A stretch of 64,000 nucleotides of DNA from Deinococcus sp. QL22. GTDB lineage: Bacteria; Deinococcota; Deinococci; Deinococcales; Deinococcaceae. How positions within the stretch are numbered: the stretch's first letter is position 1; each line of letters begins with the position of its first letter. Below are positions 47,193 to 57,400 of the stretch, in pieces. The DNA is taken from assembly GCF_023370075.1 (NCBI RefSeq), contig NZ_CP097151.1, positions 496,001 through 560,000 of the forward strand. Direction: 5' to 3'. The notes beneath the pieces were generated by a model. It was not told the DNA's origin, did not search any database, and was given only the letters and a program-made list of their open reading frames with translations. The position numbers and the translations under genes were made by a program.

Positions 47193-49895
47193 CTAATACA
47201 GCAAGCAGTCATCCACCTCATACTGCGGCCCTGGACTGTCAGCCGTGAGCTCGGCACTGAAATCGCTGCCTCCGTTGCCTGAACAGCTGTTGCCAGAACC
47301 ACTGCCCGTCGCATCTTGCTTATAAAAGATGCCGCCCCTACCGTTTTGACTGACCTCATTGTCGTTGACTTGGGGCGCTGCTGACCCAGTAATGATCAGG
47401 CCATAAAGGGCATTGCCCGTAATGGTGTTGCCCGTAACTTGGGCGGCAGACCGCTCGGCGATCACGACACCACTTTGCTTGTTGCCTTCGACCGTATTGC
47501 CATTCAGGATTGGCTGAGCATCGCCCCACACAGAAATGCCGGGGTTACCGTTGTTGCTGATGGTGTTGCTGTTGGCCTCCCCCGAAGTAAAGTCGGCATA
47601 AGAGATGCCATTTTGACGGTTGCGCGTAATGATGTTGCGGCTCAAGGTAGGTTGGGCATATTCAGTCAGAGAAAACCCGCCTTTGGTATTGGCCTGCACG
47701 GTGTTGCCGCTGGCCTCTCCACCAGCATTGTCAAAGTAAGCGACTCCACTCTGGCGGTTCCCCTGAACCACGTTGTCCGTCATAGTGGGCTGTGCACTAC
47801 CCTGCACACCAATACCTTGAAGGGTGTTTTCTTCGATGGTGTTGTTGTTAAGCGAGGGTGCAGCGTCACCGTAGACGGTCACTCCCCTGCCCTTGTTGGT
47901 CTGAATCTGGTTGTTGGTGAGGGTCACATCGGTTTGTCCAAACAAATGAACTCCGTGTGCGCCATTACTTGCAAACGTACTGCTCCGCACTTCACCACCC
48001 GCTGAATCTTTAAACAGGGCACCGCCTTCACTATTGCCACTGAAGACCGAACGCTCCGCATCAATTTGAGCAGTTCCACTGACATAGAGGCCGTAAGCAT
48101 TACCTGTGAAGGTCACTTCACGGAGGGTGGCCTGACCTGCTGCCTGTACCCAGAGACCACTGCCAAATTCTCCGGCTTCCTCATCTCGCACCGCACCACC
48201 CAAGAGTACGTTGGAAGCATTCAGGCTGCCGCCCTCCTGCAAGAGCGTGCGGGCAGGACGGCTTCCCACATGAACAATGCTGAGATTCGAAAGTGTCACC
48301 GTTGCTTCTTCTAAAATGAGAGTATCGGTGGCGGCATCGCTCAGCAGCAAGGTATCGGTTTCCCCTTGACCCGACAGCACCAGCTCTTGCGTGACCGTCA
48401 AGGGCACATCCAGCCGGTAGGCTCCGCGATCCAACGTCACGTCTCCACCCGCAGCTATAGCCAACAACGCCTCTGCCGTGACCTCTGGCGACATGAGCGG
48501 CAGGGTGTGTTTGGCACTCACCCAGCCCTCTTTCCCCTCTATCCCAACCCGCAACCACTCGGCCTGAATTTCAAGGACATCCAAGGGTTGTCCCCGCGTC
48601 AGAGTATCTAAGATAGGCGCTGTAGAGAGCGGTTCGGCCCTCAGGTTCAGAAGTGCAGCACTCACCAGATCCGTTCTGAGCACGGTCGGGGCCGGAGGCT
48701 CAGACGGCACAGCAGGAACAGAAAGCAGTTCGGCCGCATCCTCGGCCGGCGCCGGGTCGTTCAACGCAGTCTCCGTCACCGCAGAAGCATTCTCGCCAGA
48801 ATCAGCCAGCAGTACAGGCTGGGGTTGGGCCTGCTCTTGCTGCGCCAACTGGGTAGCAGGGGGGCTCAGTGCTTGGATCGCCACGGCTCCAAGTCCCAAC
48901 ACCAGCACGGCTCCAATGCCGAGGGTCAGCCAAGGTACAGGCCGCTTGGCCGGGGCAGAGGGGGCAGGCGTTGCCGCTGGGTGAGGGGCAGATGGAGGCG
49001 CAATCGTGGGAGCAGATTCCGCGGAGAGGATGGAGGCTCCGACAGGCGGTGCAATTACAGGTTCAGGTGTTGCCACCGCCTCTACCGGAGTGGCTGGGGC
49101 ACGGTTCATGGTTTCCAGCACCTCGCGCACACCGACGGCCCGCTCTGCCGGATGAGGGTGCAGGGCCAGCAGTAAGCCTGCCCGAACTGCAGGTGAAGCT
49201 TGGGTGGCGAAGGGAGGCAGCGGCACGCCTTGCAACCGGGCAGTACTTGGCGGCGGCGCACGCCCTGTCACTGCTTCGAGCAGTGTGGCGGCCAGTCCGT
49301 ATACGTCAGTTTGTGGGGTAATGGCCCCGCCTGACAACAGCTCAGGAGCAGCGTAGCGAGGATCAGGCAAGGTTGCGGGCAGTACGGTTGAGTCTGTTGA
49401 ATAGAGACCGAAGCCGGACAGCACTGGTTGGCCCTGTCCATCGAACCAAACGTGACCTGGCGTGATCTGTCCGTGGAAGAGGGCCTGTGCGTGTGCAGCG
49501 GCCAATCCTCCCAGGAGGGCGCGGCACAGCACCTCCTGATGTTCGGCGGGAACGGCTCCCAACCGGGTCAATCGCTCGGCTAGGGTTTGCTTCAACCGAT
49601 CTTCCTGAACCACTGTGACCTGTTCAGGCGTGTCGATCAGATCAACGACAGCGGCTACAGCGAGGTGCTGCACTTGCATCAGCAAGCGGGCCTGGCGCAC
49701 AAACACTTGCCGCGCCTTTGCCCCAGTGGGCGTGCTGGGATGAAGGGGCGTTGACACCGTCAAGATCACGCTTCCGCCCCATCTGGACTGGGCACGGTAA
49801 AGGCCGCCGTGCGCCGCCGAGTGCAGGCACGCGCCCACCACGTACCCGTCGCCAATGACGGTTTTGGGCGGGAGGGGATGTGAACCTTGACTCAT
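47193..49895 (-). CDS. Membrane pseudokinase with SH3-like and right-handed beta-helix domains
   Basis: A 900-residue protein, last gene of the tubulin-like operon. Residues 12-270 follow a bacterial Ser/Thr kinase fold, but the catalytic loop HRDLKPxN is FHGQITPGHVWF and DFG is SGFGLY, so phosphotransfer is unlikely. YAAPELLSGGAITPQTDVYG still keeps the APE and D-Y-G features. A proline/alanine linker leads to one membrane helix (WLTLGIGAVLVLGLGAVAI) near 320. An SH3-like domain follows (LLNLRAEPLSTAPILDTLTR, EWLRVGIEGKEGWVSAKH), then a long beta-helix from about 480 with many NosD-type turns (NTIEENTLQGIGVQG, NTVEGNKQSGVVI). The ATG overlaps the previous stop (ATGA), with AGGAGA upstream. 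The beta-helix should lie outside the membrane. Confidence 0.85.
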   Translation of the reverse strand: MSQGSHPLPPKTVIGDGYVVGACLHSAAHGGLYRAQSRWGGSVILTVSTPLHPSTPTGAKARQVFVRQARLLMQVQHLAVAAVVDLIDTPEQVTVVQEDRLKQTLAERLTRLGAVPAEHQEVLCRALLGGLAAAHAQALFHGQITPGHVWFDGQGQPVLSGFGLYSTDSTVLPATLPDPRYAAPELLSGGAITPQTDVYGLAATLLEAVTGRAPPPSTARLQGVPLPPFATQASPAVRAGLLLALHPHPAERAVGVREVLETMNRAPATPVEAVATPEPVIAPPVGASILSAESAPTIAPPSAPHPAATPAPSAPAKRPVPWLTLGIGAVLVLGLGAVAIQALSPPATQLAQQEQAQPQPVLLADSGENASAVTETALNDPAPAEDAAELLSVPAVPSEPPAPTVLRTDLVSAALLNLRAEPLSTAPILDTLTRGQPLDVLEIQAEWLRVGIEGKEGWVSAKHTLPLMSPEVTAEALLAIAAGGDVTLDRGAYRLDVPLTVTQELVLSGQGETDTLLLSDAATDTLILEEATVTLSNLSIVHVGSRPARTLLQEGGSLNASNVLLGGAVRDEEAGEFGSGLWVQAAGQATLREVTFTGNAYGLYVSGTAQIDAERSVFSGNSEGGALFKDSAGGEVRSSTFASNGAHGVHLFGQTDVTLTNNQIQTNKGRGVTVYGDAAPSLNNNTIEENTLQGIGVQGSAQPTMTDNVVQGNRQSGVAYFDNAGGEASGNTVQANTKGGFSLTEYAQPTLSRNIITRNRQNGISYADFTSGEANSNTISNNGNPGISVWGDAQPILNGNTVEGNKQSGVVIAERSAAQVTGNTITGNALYGLIITGSAAPQVNDNEVSQNGRGGIFYKQDATGSGSGNSCSGNGGSDFSAELTADSPGPQYEVDDCLLY

Positions 49896-52534
49896 ACATT
49901 TTCTCCTGTGCCATTCTCTGAAGTTGATCTGTCGGGCAGGTTGCCTTGAGATTCGGTCTGATTGGTCATGGATTCTTGTTGCCGCAGCCGCCGTTCTTGC
50001 CGCGCTGCTCGGATACCCGGATGCTCCAAGCGCATGGCCCAGCGCACGGCTTGGTCAGTTGCAGCAGGGTGCTGAATCACGGCAATCAACAAATTGAGGT
50101 CCCGGAAAGCCCGTTGAGAATGCTGCCGCGCCGACCACTCGTGCCAACGTTGGAGGGGCGGCAACTCGCGCGCACGTGCGGGCAACCGCGACACAACGCG
50201 GCGCACTCTCAAGAAGCGGGCATAGCGGGCATCAAAGGCCAATCGCTCCAGCACTGACGCAGAAGCGGCGGGGTGTTTGGCCACTTGCAGCCGGCGGCGG
50301 GGTTGCACGGCCAACACTTCTAGGGCTTCGGAGGTGCAGGATGGATTGTGAAAGACCGCATCGGCCACCCGGTCTTGTGGATCAGATGCCAAGCGTACTT
50401 GCAAAGTGGTGGGCAAGCGGACGTGACGTGCAACGACTTCCCGAATATCGGCATCCGCATGCTGCGCCAAGCGGGCCAGCACCTCAGCCGTGATCTGTGG
50501 GTGGCGCGTCAGCGAGAGCAACAGACTCAGTTCTTCGTTGGGCCGACTGGCAAGGTCCACCATGGCCTGAACGTCCAGGTCTTCCCGCCGGACCAGGAGA
50601 GTGCGGACTACCAGGCTGCTGTCAATGCACAACAGTCGCTGCAGTCGGGCAGGCAACTCCGGACGGCTGGCGAGGGTGCGCCTGATCTCTTCTGATGGGT
50701 CCTGGGTCAAGAGGGTCAGGGTCGCTTCATCCGTGTTGGGATGCCGCACGACCTGCCTGCGGACCTTGGCGGAGTCACTCTGGGCCAATACGGACAGAGC
50801 TTCTGCCGAAGCAGTTGGCGCGGCAGCCTCTTCGTATTCCCGCTGCTGCAACTCATCGCGCACCCGCTCATAGAGAGGATGCTGCCGAATGACAGGGCGC
50901 AGCGGTTGTTCAGGCAAACGCCGCCGGATCGCGCCCTCTGGGGCTGCGGCATTTAACACTACCGAGAGTCGAACTTCCTGCAGGGCGTCATCGCTGAGAC
51001 TGTTGAGGACATCTGCCGGAGAGGCCGGATTGCGGCTGAGGCCCCGGCGAATCCGGGCGTCATGGCGGGGCAGGGCGTCTAGCATTTCAGGTGAGGCCGT
51101 GGTATCGGTGGCCAGCGTTACCCGCGCGACGCTCAGGTCAGGATCGTCCAGCAGGCGGCCCCGCAACAATTCGGTCAGGTCAGGGTGGAGTCCGGCCTGT
51201 GCACGCACCTGCGGCGAGCGGTCCTGAGACAGCCGAACCAACACACCTTCAGGCAACTTGGTCCGGGCACTGATGGCCAGCTTGACATTGCGCCGCCGTG
51301 TGGCGAGCGCCTCGTTCAAGGTGTCTTCGTTGCCGTGCCCTACACGCAGCCGCGCCACCAAAGCCACTCGGTCATGTGGATCTGCAGTGAGGGCCACGAC
51401 CGTTTCGGGCGGCGTCAACGGATGGGCGGCTACGGCTTCCCGTGTGGCGTAACGGTGGGAACTGGCCAGCAATGCCAGCGCTTCAGGCGGCGTACTGGGA
51501 TTGCGGGCGACCTCCAGATGCACTGCTGGATCAGCCCCCTGCACCAGCCTCAGCAGCACAGCGTCTGGGGTGTGTGGATGCCGCGCCACGTGCTCCAACA
51601 CTACGGCTTGCCCTTCATCAAGGGCTAGGCGCGTCAGGTCTTCGGGGGTGGCATTGGGGTTCTCAGCGACTGCGCCCCGGACCCAGGAATCCTGATCCTC
51701 TCTCAGCTGCGCCCGCAGCAGGTCAGGCAACGCTGGATTCCGCGCCACTGCCGCCCGCAATTCAGCGTCACTATCAGCAGCTATCTCTGTAAATGTGTCT
51801 TCTTCCAGTGCATTGCGTTCCAACTGCCGCAGTAAGGTCTCGCGGGCATGCCCGTAAGGATGGGTACGGTCCAGCCACAGCAATTGGGGCACGCTCAAAA
51901 GGGGGTGCCGGGCGGCCAGGCGTTGAAGCCTCGCATTGGCGGTTAACAACTTAGCTTCCTCGACGGTCAACACTGGGGGCGTGTGGCGGTCTAACAATTT
52001 AGCCCGCACCTGAGCCAGCAAGTCTGCGTCGGTATTCAGAGACGCATCAGCTGAGTCGGTGGGAACTGCTGCACTGGGCAACACCGACACCCGTTTGGCC
52101 GCTGTTCTCAACAGCAGCGGCACACTTCGATCAGTTTGAAGGTAATGGAGTGCGGCTAGATCGGTTTGGGCAGCGGCCACCAGCGTCGCCACGCTGCGTC
52201 CTCTGGCACCTGCCAGCAATAAGCGGGTATAGCCTTCCTGCATCATGCGGTTCAGGGTTGCTGCAGTAGTCGCTGGATGGTTGGCTGCAACTTGCCGTCC
52301 AAAAGCTCCTTTCCCCGCCAGCCAATCCAGTTGCACGGGCGTCAGCTCGGTGGGGCTCTGTTCGGCCAATTGCAGCACTTTGCGGAAGGGTGCAGCCAGG
52401 GCAGAATTGCCCTGAGCCACCCGCCGCACTTCAGCATCCATGCCACAAGCCAACTCGAACAGTCGGGCTTCGGAGGTCTGCTCGTTCAGTGCCTCTTGAA
52501 TCGGTGTTTGTGGGATGGTCTGTTCCCGCGGCAT
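49892..52534 (-). CDS. Leucine-rich repeat variant (LRV) / HEAT-like repeat scaffold
   Basis: An 880-residue protein built almost entirely of repeats of about 24-26 residues. Typical turns are LRAAVARNPALPDLLRAQL, WVRGAVAENPNATPEDLTR, VLEHVARHPHTPDAVLLRL and VHLEVARNPSTPPEALALL; the 'VA.NP.TP...L..L' pattern marks LRV repeats. ATG 52534 was chosen because it follows the OmpA-like stop by one base; the longer frame would overlap that gene by 74 bases. No signal peptide or membrane segment, so it is cytoplasmic and probably binds the channel tail or the tubulin-like polymer. The last four residues overlap the pseudokinase start. Confidence 0.85.
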   Translation of the reverse strand: MPREQTIPQTPIQEALNEQTSEARLFELACGMDAEVRRVAQGNSALAAPFRKVLQLAEQSPTELTPVQLDWLAGKGAFGRQVAANHPATTAATLNRMMQEGYTRLLLAGARGRSVATLVAAAQTDLAALHYLQTDRSVPLLLRTAAKRVSVLPSAAVPTDSADASLNTDADLLAQVRAKLLDRHTPPVLTVEEAKLLTANARLQRLAARHPLLSVPQLLWLDRTHPYGHARETLLRQLERNALEEDTFTEIAADSDAELRAAVARNPALPDLLRAQLREDQDSWVRGAVAENPNATPEDLTRLALDEGQAVVLEHVARHPHTPDAVLLRLVQGADPAVHLEVARNPSTPPEALALLASSHRYATREAVAAHPLTPPETVVALTADPHDRVALVARLRVGHGNEDTLNEALATRRRNVKLAISARTKLPEGVLVRLSQDRSPQVRAQAGLHPDLTELLRGRLLDDPDLSVARVTLATDTTASPEMLDALPRHDARIRRGLSRNPASPADVLNSLSDDALQEVRLSVVLNAAAPEGAIRRRLPEQPLRPVIRQHPLYERVRDELQQREYEEAAAPTASAEALSVLAQSDSAKVRRQVVRHPNTDEATLTLLTQDPSEEIRRTLASRPELPARLQRLLCIDSSLVVRTLLVRREDLDVQAMVDLASRPNEELSLLLSLTRHPQITAEVLARLAQHADADIREVVARHVRLPTTLQVRLASDPQDRVADAVFHNPSCTSEALEVLAVQPRRRLQVAKHPAASASVLERLAFDARYARFLRVRRVVSRLPARARELPPLQRWHEWSARQHSQRAFRDLNLLIAVIQHPAATDQAVRWAMRLEHPGIRAARQERRLRQQESMTNQTESQGNLPDRSTSENGTGENV

Positions 52535-52535
52535 A

Positions 52536-53141
52536 TCAGTCGGTCTTCTGTGCGTACTCGACCACAATTTCCACCCGTTCGTTGCGAGGATCAAATTTTT
52601 GGCCGTCATAGGACGTTTGGCCGCCGCGTGCAGCGACCGCCAAGCGGTTGGGCGTGATGCCGCCGCTCAGATAAAAGGCTTCAGCTACAGCACTGGCCCG
52701 GCCTGCAGACAGCCCCCAACGTTCGGGAGTGTTGGGGCGTGAGGTCTGGGTATGGCCCTCGATTCGGATGCGTTTCCAGTGTTGGTCCTGCTCCCGCAAG
52801 ACGCGGGCAAAGGCCACGAGCGCCGCCTGTCCTGTGGGAGTAAGCGCTGCCGTATCGCCCACAAACATTGTTTGGGTCGCAAATACGACCCAGCGCTGTG
52901 CACCAGGCGGATCGTTGCGCTGACCGGGCAGCAGCAGCAGTGGGCGGGCAGGTAAGCGGGCGTCGCGTACCGCCTGAGCCACCACATCCTGCGCCTTGCG
53001 GTAGCGCACTTGTTCCCAGCCCGCTTGCCCCACTGCCAAAATGCCGCCCACAAAGAAGATCAGCACGAACACCAGATTCAGCGTCAGGTCGCTGAAGGCA
53101 ATGTAGGGATTGGTATCCGGCTGAAGGCGCGAGCGAATCAA
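52536..53141 (-). CDS. MotB/OmpA-type membrane protein, partner of the MotA/TolQ-like channel
   Basis: A 201-residue protein. One N-terminal helix (FSDLTLNLVFVLIFFVGGIL, residues 16-35) begins with D18, placed as the proton-binding aspartate of MotB-type stators. The periplasmic part from about 100 is an OmpA-like peptidoglycan-binding domain: FARVLREQDQHWKRIRIEGH, TQTSRPNTPERWGLSAGRAS, the helix AVAEAFYLSGGI and the terminal DPRNERVEIVVEY with the family's N-R-R/E-V end. It is encoded 34 bases after the channel subunit. Together they should form a proton-driven stator anchored to the cell wall. Confidence 0.85.
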   Translation of the reverse strand: MIRSRLQPDTNPYIAFSDLTLNLVFVLIFFVGGILAVGQAGWEQVRYRKAQDVVAQAVRDARLPARPLLLLPGQRNDPPGAQRWVVFATQTMFVGDTAALTPTGQAALVAFARVLREQDQHWKRIRIEGHTQTSRPNTPERWGLSAGRASAVAEAFYLSGGITPNRLAVAARGGQTSYDGQKFDPRNERVEIVVEYAQKTD

Positions 53142-53175
53142 GATTCACGCCTTCCCGGCAACATGGCCTGTCCCA

Positions 53176-54435
53176 TCAGTCGCTGGCCACCGGAGGCGAC
53201 GCGCTCTCCGTGCGCCCCACTGAACCCCCAGAAGCCAAGGTTCGGGTCAGGATTTCAAAGTTACGGTCAAGGCGGGCAGCGTAATTGCTCTGTTCAATCC
53301 GAATGGTTTCCCCAGCCTGCTCGAATTTGCCGCCCGCCCGTCCCAGCGCGTCGCTCACGCCCTCTACCCGTTCCATCAGGGTCAGGGTATTGCTGCCCAC
53401 GCTCTCTTGTAGATCGGTAATGGCCTTAGCCTGTTTGGTCAGGTTATGCTCCATTTCGCGGCTCGTGGAGCGCAGTGAAGCGGCGGCTCCTTCTTGCGCC
53501 TGAACCAGATCGCTGACGCCCTGGTTTAATCCCTGCGTCAACTGCTGCACCGATTGGTCCATACTGCCAAACACTTTTTCGATCTGAGCACTGGTGCCTG
53601 ACAACTGCTCCAGGCTCTGCCCCAAGGTTTCCCCGGCGCGGCCCAACACGTTTTCCAGTTGTCCAGCCACTTCTTGCAGGCGGGTGTGAATGTCTTGAAA
53701 GGTGCTGCCCGCATCGCGCAGATACCTCGCCATACGCTCCATCTGAGAGGTAATGGCACGTGGAAACACAGCAGGCACCAGTTCAGCATGCACGAAGGCG
53801 GCCAGTTCATCCTGAAACGCCTCGTGCTGTTTGGCCGCCAACGCATACACGATGCCCGTAATGAGGCTCAGCAGGATGCCCCACAAACTGGCTCCGAACG
53901 CGCCCTGCATCACTTCCATCGTGTTGCCCAGCGCCCGGGCAAGTTCGCCGGGTTCAGTGGCCTGCGCGGCATTGCGAATGGGGTCCACCAGTGAGCCGAT
54001 GGATCCAGCCAGCCCCAGTACGGTCCCCAGCAGTCCAGCCAGCATCAGTAGGTTAGGAATGTTGCGAATAATCGACAGACGTGATTCGCTGGCGGTCACC
54101 ACCGCATTCGTGGCTGCCTGTAGATCCGGGGTCGCGAGAGTTCTGGCGCGGCCCACTGCCACCACTGCCCGCCGAATGGCGCTGCTGGCCGGGAAATCCC
54201 GCACGGCATTCAGCGCGTCTTCGGCCATCTCATCCGATTCCGGAGCGTCTTCGGTATCGAGCGCCACAGCGATCCGCTCGCGGACCAAGCGCAGCCGCAC
54301 TCGCTCCTGACGGCGTTCGCCAGCCGCCCCCAACAGATTGACGATGAAATAAACCGTCAATGGCAGCATCAGTCCTAACAGCGTCAACCAACCTTCAGGC
54401 CGCAGCTGAAACAAGGAAGAAACAAGTTCCTGCAC
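53176..54435 (-). CDS. MotA/TolQ/ExbB-type proton channel subunit with a long tail
   Basis: A 419-residue membrane protein. TM1 is LTLLGLMLPLTVYFIVNLLG near 18-37. TM2 is LLMLAGLLGTVLGLAGSIGS near 133-152, and TM3 is FGASLWGILLSLITGIVYAL near 180-199; the LGLLGTV-x-GLAGS pattern is that of TolQ/ExbB. After residue 230 come about 180 residues of long amphipathic heptads (IHTRLQEVAGQLENVLGRAG, VRSTSREMEHNLTKQAKAIT), an intracellular tail like that of ZorA. The start lies three bases after the tubulin-like gene. With the MotB/OmpA-like gene it forms a stator unit. Confidence 0.85.
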   Translation of the reverse strand: MQELVSSLFQLRPEGWLTLLGLMLPLTVYFIVNLLGAAGERRQERVRLRLVRERIAVALDTEDAPESDEMAEDALNAVRDFPASSAIRRAVVAVGRARTLATPDLQAATNAVVTASESRLSIIRNIPNLLMLAGLLGTVLGLAGSIGSLVDPIRNAAQATEPGELARALGNTMEVMQGAFGASLWGILLSLITGIVYALAAKQHEAFQDELAAFVHAELVPAVFPRAITSQMERMARYLRDAGSTFQDIHTRLQEVAGQLENVLGRAGETLGQSLEQLSGTSAQIEKVFGSMDQSVQQLTQGLNQGVSDLVQAQEGAAASLRSTSREMEHNLTKQAKAITDLQESVGSNTLTLMERVEGVSDALGRAGGKFEQAGETIRIEQSNYAARLDRNFEILTRTLASGGSVGRTESASPPVASD

Positions 54436-54438
54436 GGC

Positions 54439-57400
54439 TCAGGCTCCTGGGAATGGGCTATATGCCATGCCGAAGGGATGTTTTTCAGCATCGGGGTGGA
54501 AGCTGCACCGCAAGCCATTTTTCACGACGTCGTCTTCATTGACCCCCACCAGACCGCCGCACTCCCGGCAGTAGTAGCCGTCGTGCTTGGCGATCAGGTT
54601 TTTGGGCAGGCGGTCGCCCTGCGTCTTATAGAGGCTGCGAATCAAGTTCTCATCGGGGGGGAAAGTTTCCAGCAGAGCCTGACGGAGTTCTTCACTGCCT
54701 GTCAGGTGGCGCAGCAAGGCTGTCTCCGCAGTCTTGTCATTCCAGTCGGACACAGCACGGGTGCTGCCAGTATGAAGCTGCTCAATCAACCATTTGACGT
54801 AATTTTGGCGGCCCAATTGAGGCGTGTCTCCACGCGCCATCACGGCGCGGGTGCGGGCGTCCATTTCACTTTTCATGAAGGTCGCGGCGTTGGTCAGGTT
54901 TTTGCCGAACATGTCTTTGGGCTCAAAGGCCAGCTTACGGGCAGCCTTGCCGAACCGCGCAGGCAGGCGGCGGCGGCGTTTTTCGGATTCGGCAGGTTCT
55001 CCCGCCTGATGCGGCCACTCCATCACCAAGTGTCCGCCGTCCAGCTGCATCACGCCGTGCATGGCCGACAGGAACACCAGCCGTTCGGCTTCTTCCAGCT
55101 TGTCAATTTCAGCGTCGTTAATGGGCGTCCAGTCGATGTCGCTGCGTTTGCGGGAGAAGTAGGTATTGAAGCGGGCGGGCGCAGCAAACGACAATTCGCG
55201 CACCTCGTCGGCTCCGCGCAGGGCAAAACGGTACCACTCTTCGAGCATCACCACGCGGTAAGGATCAATGCCCTCGACCTCTTTGGCGGCCGGATTCTTG
55301 TTGATCCATGGCTGAATGGCCCGCCGGAAATCGCTGGTCAGTTGTGTGCCCACCAGCACCTTGCGTCGCGGCAGCGGACTCATGGGATCGACCTGCCCCA
55401 GCGGCTCGTTGAGGTGCAGGAACAGAGAGGCATTCGAGGCCGCGCCCATGGCCTGCCGGTCGGGATCGAAGCTGGGGCTTTTGCGGTCATAAAGCCGCGT
55501 CACCACGTCTTTGCCCCCGCTTCTCAGCGTCTGCTCAAAGGGTTCAACTGCCATCTGTTCCAGCGCGTTGAGCTGTGAGCGCTCAAAGTTATCCTGGCCG
55601 ACGGCCCAAGGCCCCAAGAGCCAATCAGGATCATTGACTCCCGGCAAAACGCCGCGCGTCAGGGCTTCCCATGAGCTGACCAGGCGGGCAGCGTGCGCTT
55701 CCTTGGCCCGGTCGTTGGTCGCCAGTTCCTCTTCCTTGTCGACCGTGCCGTTCGGAGAAGGTTCGAACAACGACAGGCCGTTGACGTCGGGGGTATCGTT
55801 TTCAAGGCGGGCACGTTTTTCACGCCAGCGATCGGTCTGGTTGGTCAACCTCTTGCGGAGGGCAGTCAGGCGTTTGGCGACCTTCTGCACGTCCTCCTCG
55901 ATCAGGGTCAAGGTGCCTGCCTCGGCCTTGGTGCCGCTGCCTGTGTCGCGCAGCACCTCCTTGATCTTCTGGTTCACCCGCGCCTTGATTTCGTCGTCTA
56001 GGGCCCGGCTGAGAGCAGGCAGCTTCTGCTTGGCGGCCTTGTCTTTGAGGAAGAACATGCCCAGCAAGGTATTGGTGCGGATCGCTTCCATATCGTCGAG
56101 CACGCCGTTGGCCGCACTGGTTTTGCCTTCGCCGGGCTCCCAGCCTCGCAGTTCACCCAATCGGGGTTGGGCCGCCTGCATGATTTCCAAAAGGACATTT
56201 GGCCCCTGCTCGTAATCCAGCAGGCGGCTGGTCATCAAGCCCTGTACGGCGCTCAGCACGCTATCAGCAGCGCGGCGGCGGTTGCCCTGCACCGTGCTGG
56301 ACACCAAGCCGCGCATGTTTTCGCCTCGCTCCTTGCCAAAGGCGCCCCGCAAATCTTCGAGAGCTTTCCGCGCGGCCTCTGGCTTGCCAGCGCGGGCCGC
56401 CCGCATGATTTCGCCCTTCTTGGCATCCAGGTTTGCCCGCACCGACGCGCCGCCCTCATCCAGCAGCAAGGTTTCGGTCAGGGCTGGAATGGTTAGCCCC
56501 AACACATCTAGGTTATCTTCGAGGTTGCCCTCAAACTTGCGGTCTTTCCAGCGGTCGACGGCATGCACGAGCGTGCGGTATTTCAGGGCTTCCAGAATTC
56601 GGCGCATCGGGTATTCGATGGTCGCCAACCCAAACGTCGAGAAGGCAAAGGCGCGGCCCTTTTGTACTGTCACTGGCCCCGCGTTGACCATGTAGGCCAT
56701 CGGGTCAGTTTCGGGTACGAACACATTGAGGAACATGCGGTCGGCAATGGCCTGTGTAAGCCGCGCCAGATCCGCATTCTCGGTGCTGTTCGGGCGTAGC
56801 AGATACACCAGGTCGTAGGGCATGGCGTCGCTAGGCAACACCGGTACGCCGGGCGCTTTATCGGCAAACTTGACGGTGCGGTAACGCTCTTTGTCGGTGT
56901 GAATATGGTACTGGTTCAGCTCGGCCATGGCGTGATAGGCATTGGTCTTCCAGATCTCCGCATCGGGCTTTTGAGCAATGCTCATGCTGGGATGAGGCAG
57001 CGTGAACATCCCGATGGTTTTTTCCTCGTCATCCAAAATGGTTCTGAGCAAGATGCCGATATCGCTGACCGTCCCGCTACAGGTGCCGCCGCAGAGGGTA
57101 CCCACCACGATCACGCGCACACCCGTTTGGTCGCTGGAAGCGTTCACAGCAAACTGCACATTCATCTCTAAGCCAGCATTGTTGGCGTTGAGCGCAGTCT
57201 TGGCCTGAGCCTCTGTCAGATTCCGCAACCGGGCCAGACGCTGAGAAATAGCGTTTTTGATCTCGCTGTAATTGGGTGGGTACAGAAGGGCCAAGCGCCC
57301 TACCATGCGGATGTGGCCCGCCCCTGATTCGATGCTAGCGGCAGGCAACTGCTCCAGCGTTTCTATGTCGGCCCAGGAAGTGAGCGCAATGCTGGAGTCA

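Noticed and set aside
47193..49895. Active serine/threonine kinase
   Set aside because: Catalytic aspartates of HRD and DFG are both missing.
52536..54435. Complete Zorya defence system
   Set aside because: The stator pair resembles ZorAB, but no ZorC, ZorD (helicase) or ZorE gene is adjacent; the partners are a tubulin-like protein and an LRV scaffold instead.
54478..55578. 366-codon plus-strand frame opposite the tubulin-like gene
   Set aside because: Antisense shadow of a well-supported gene in a tightly packed operon on the minus strand.
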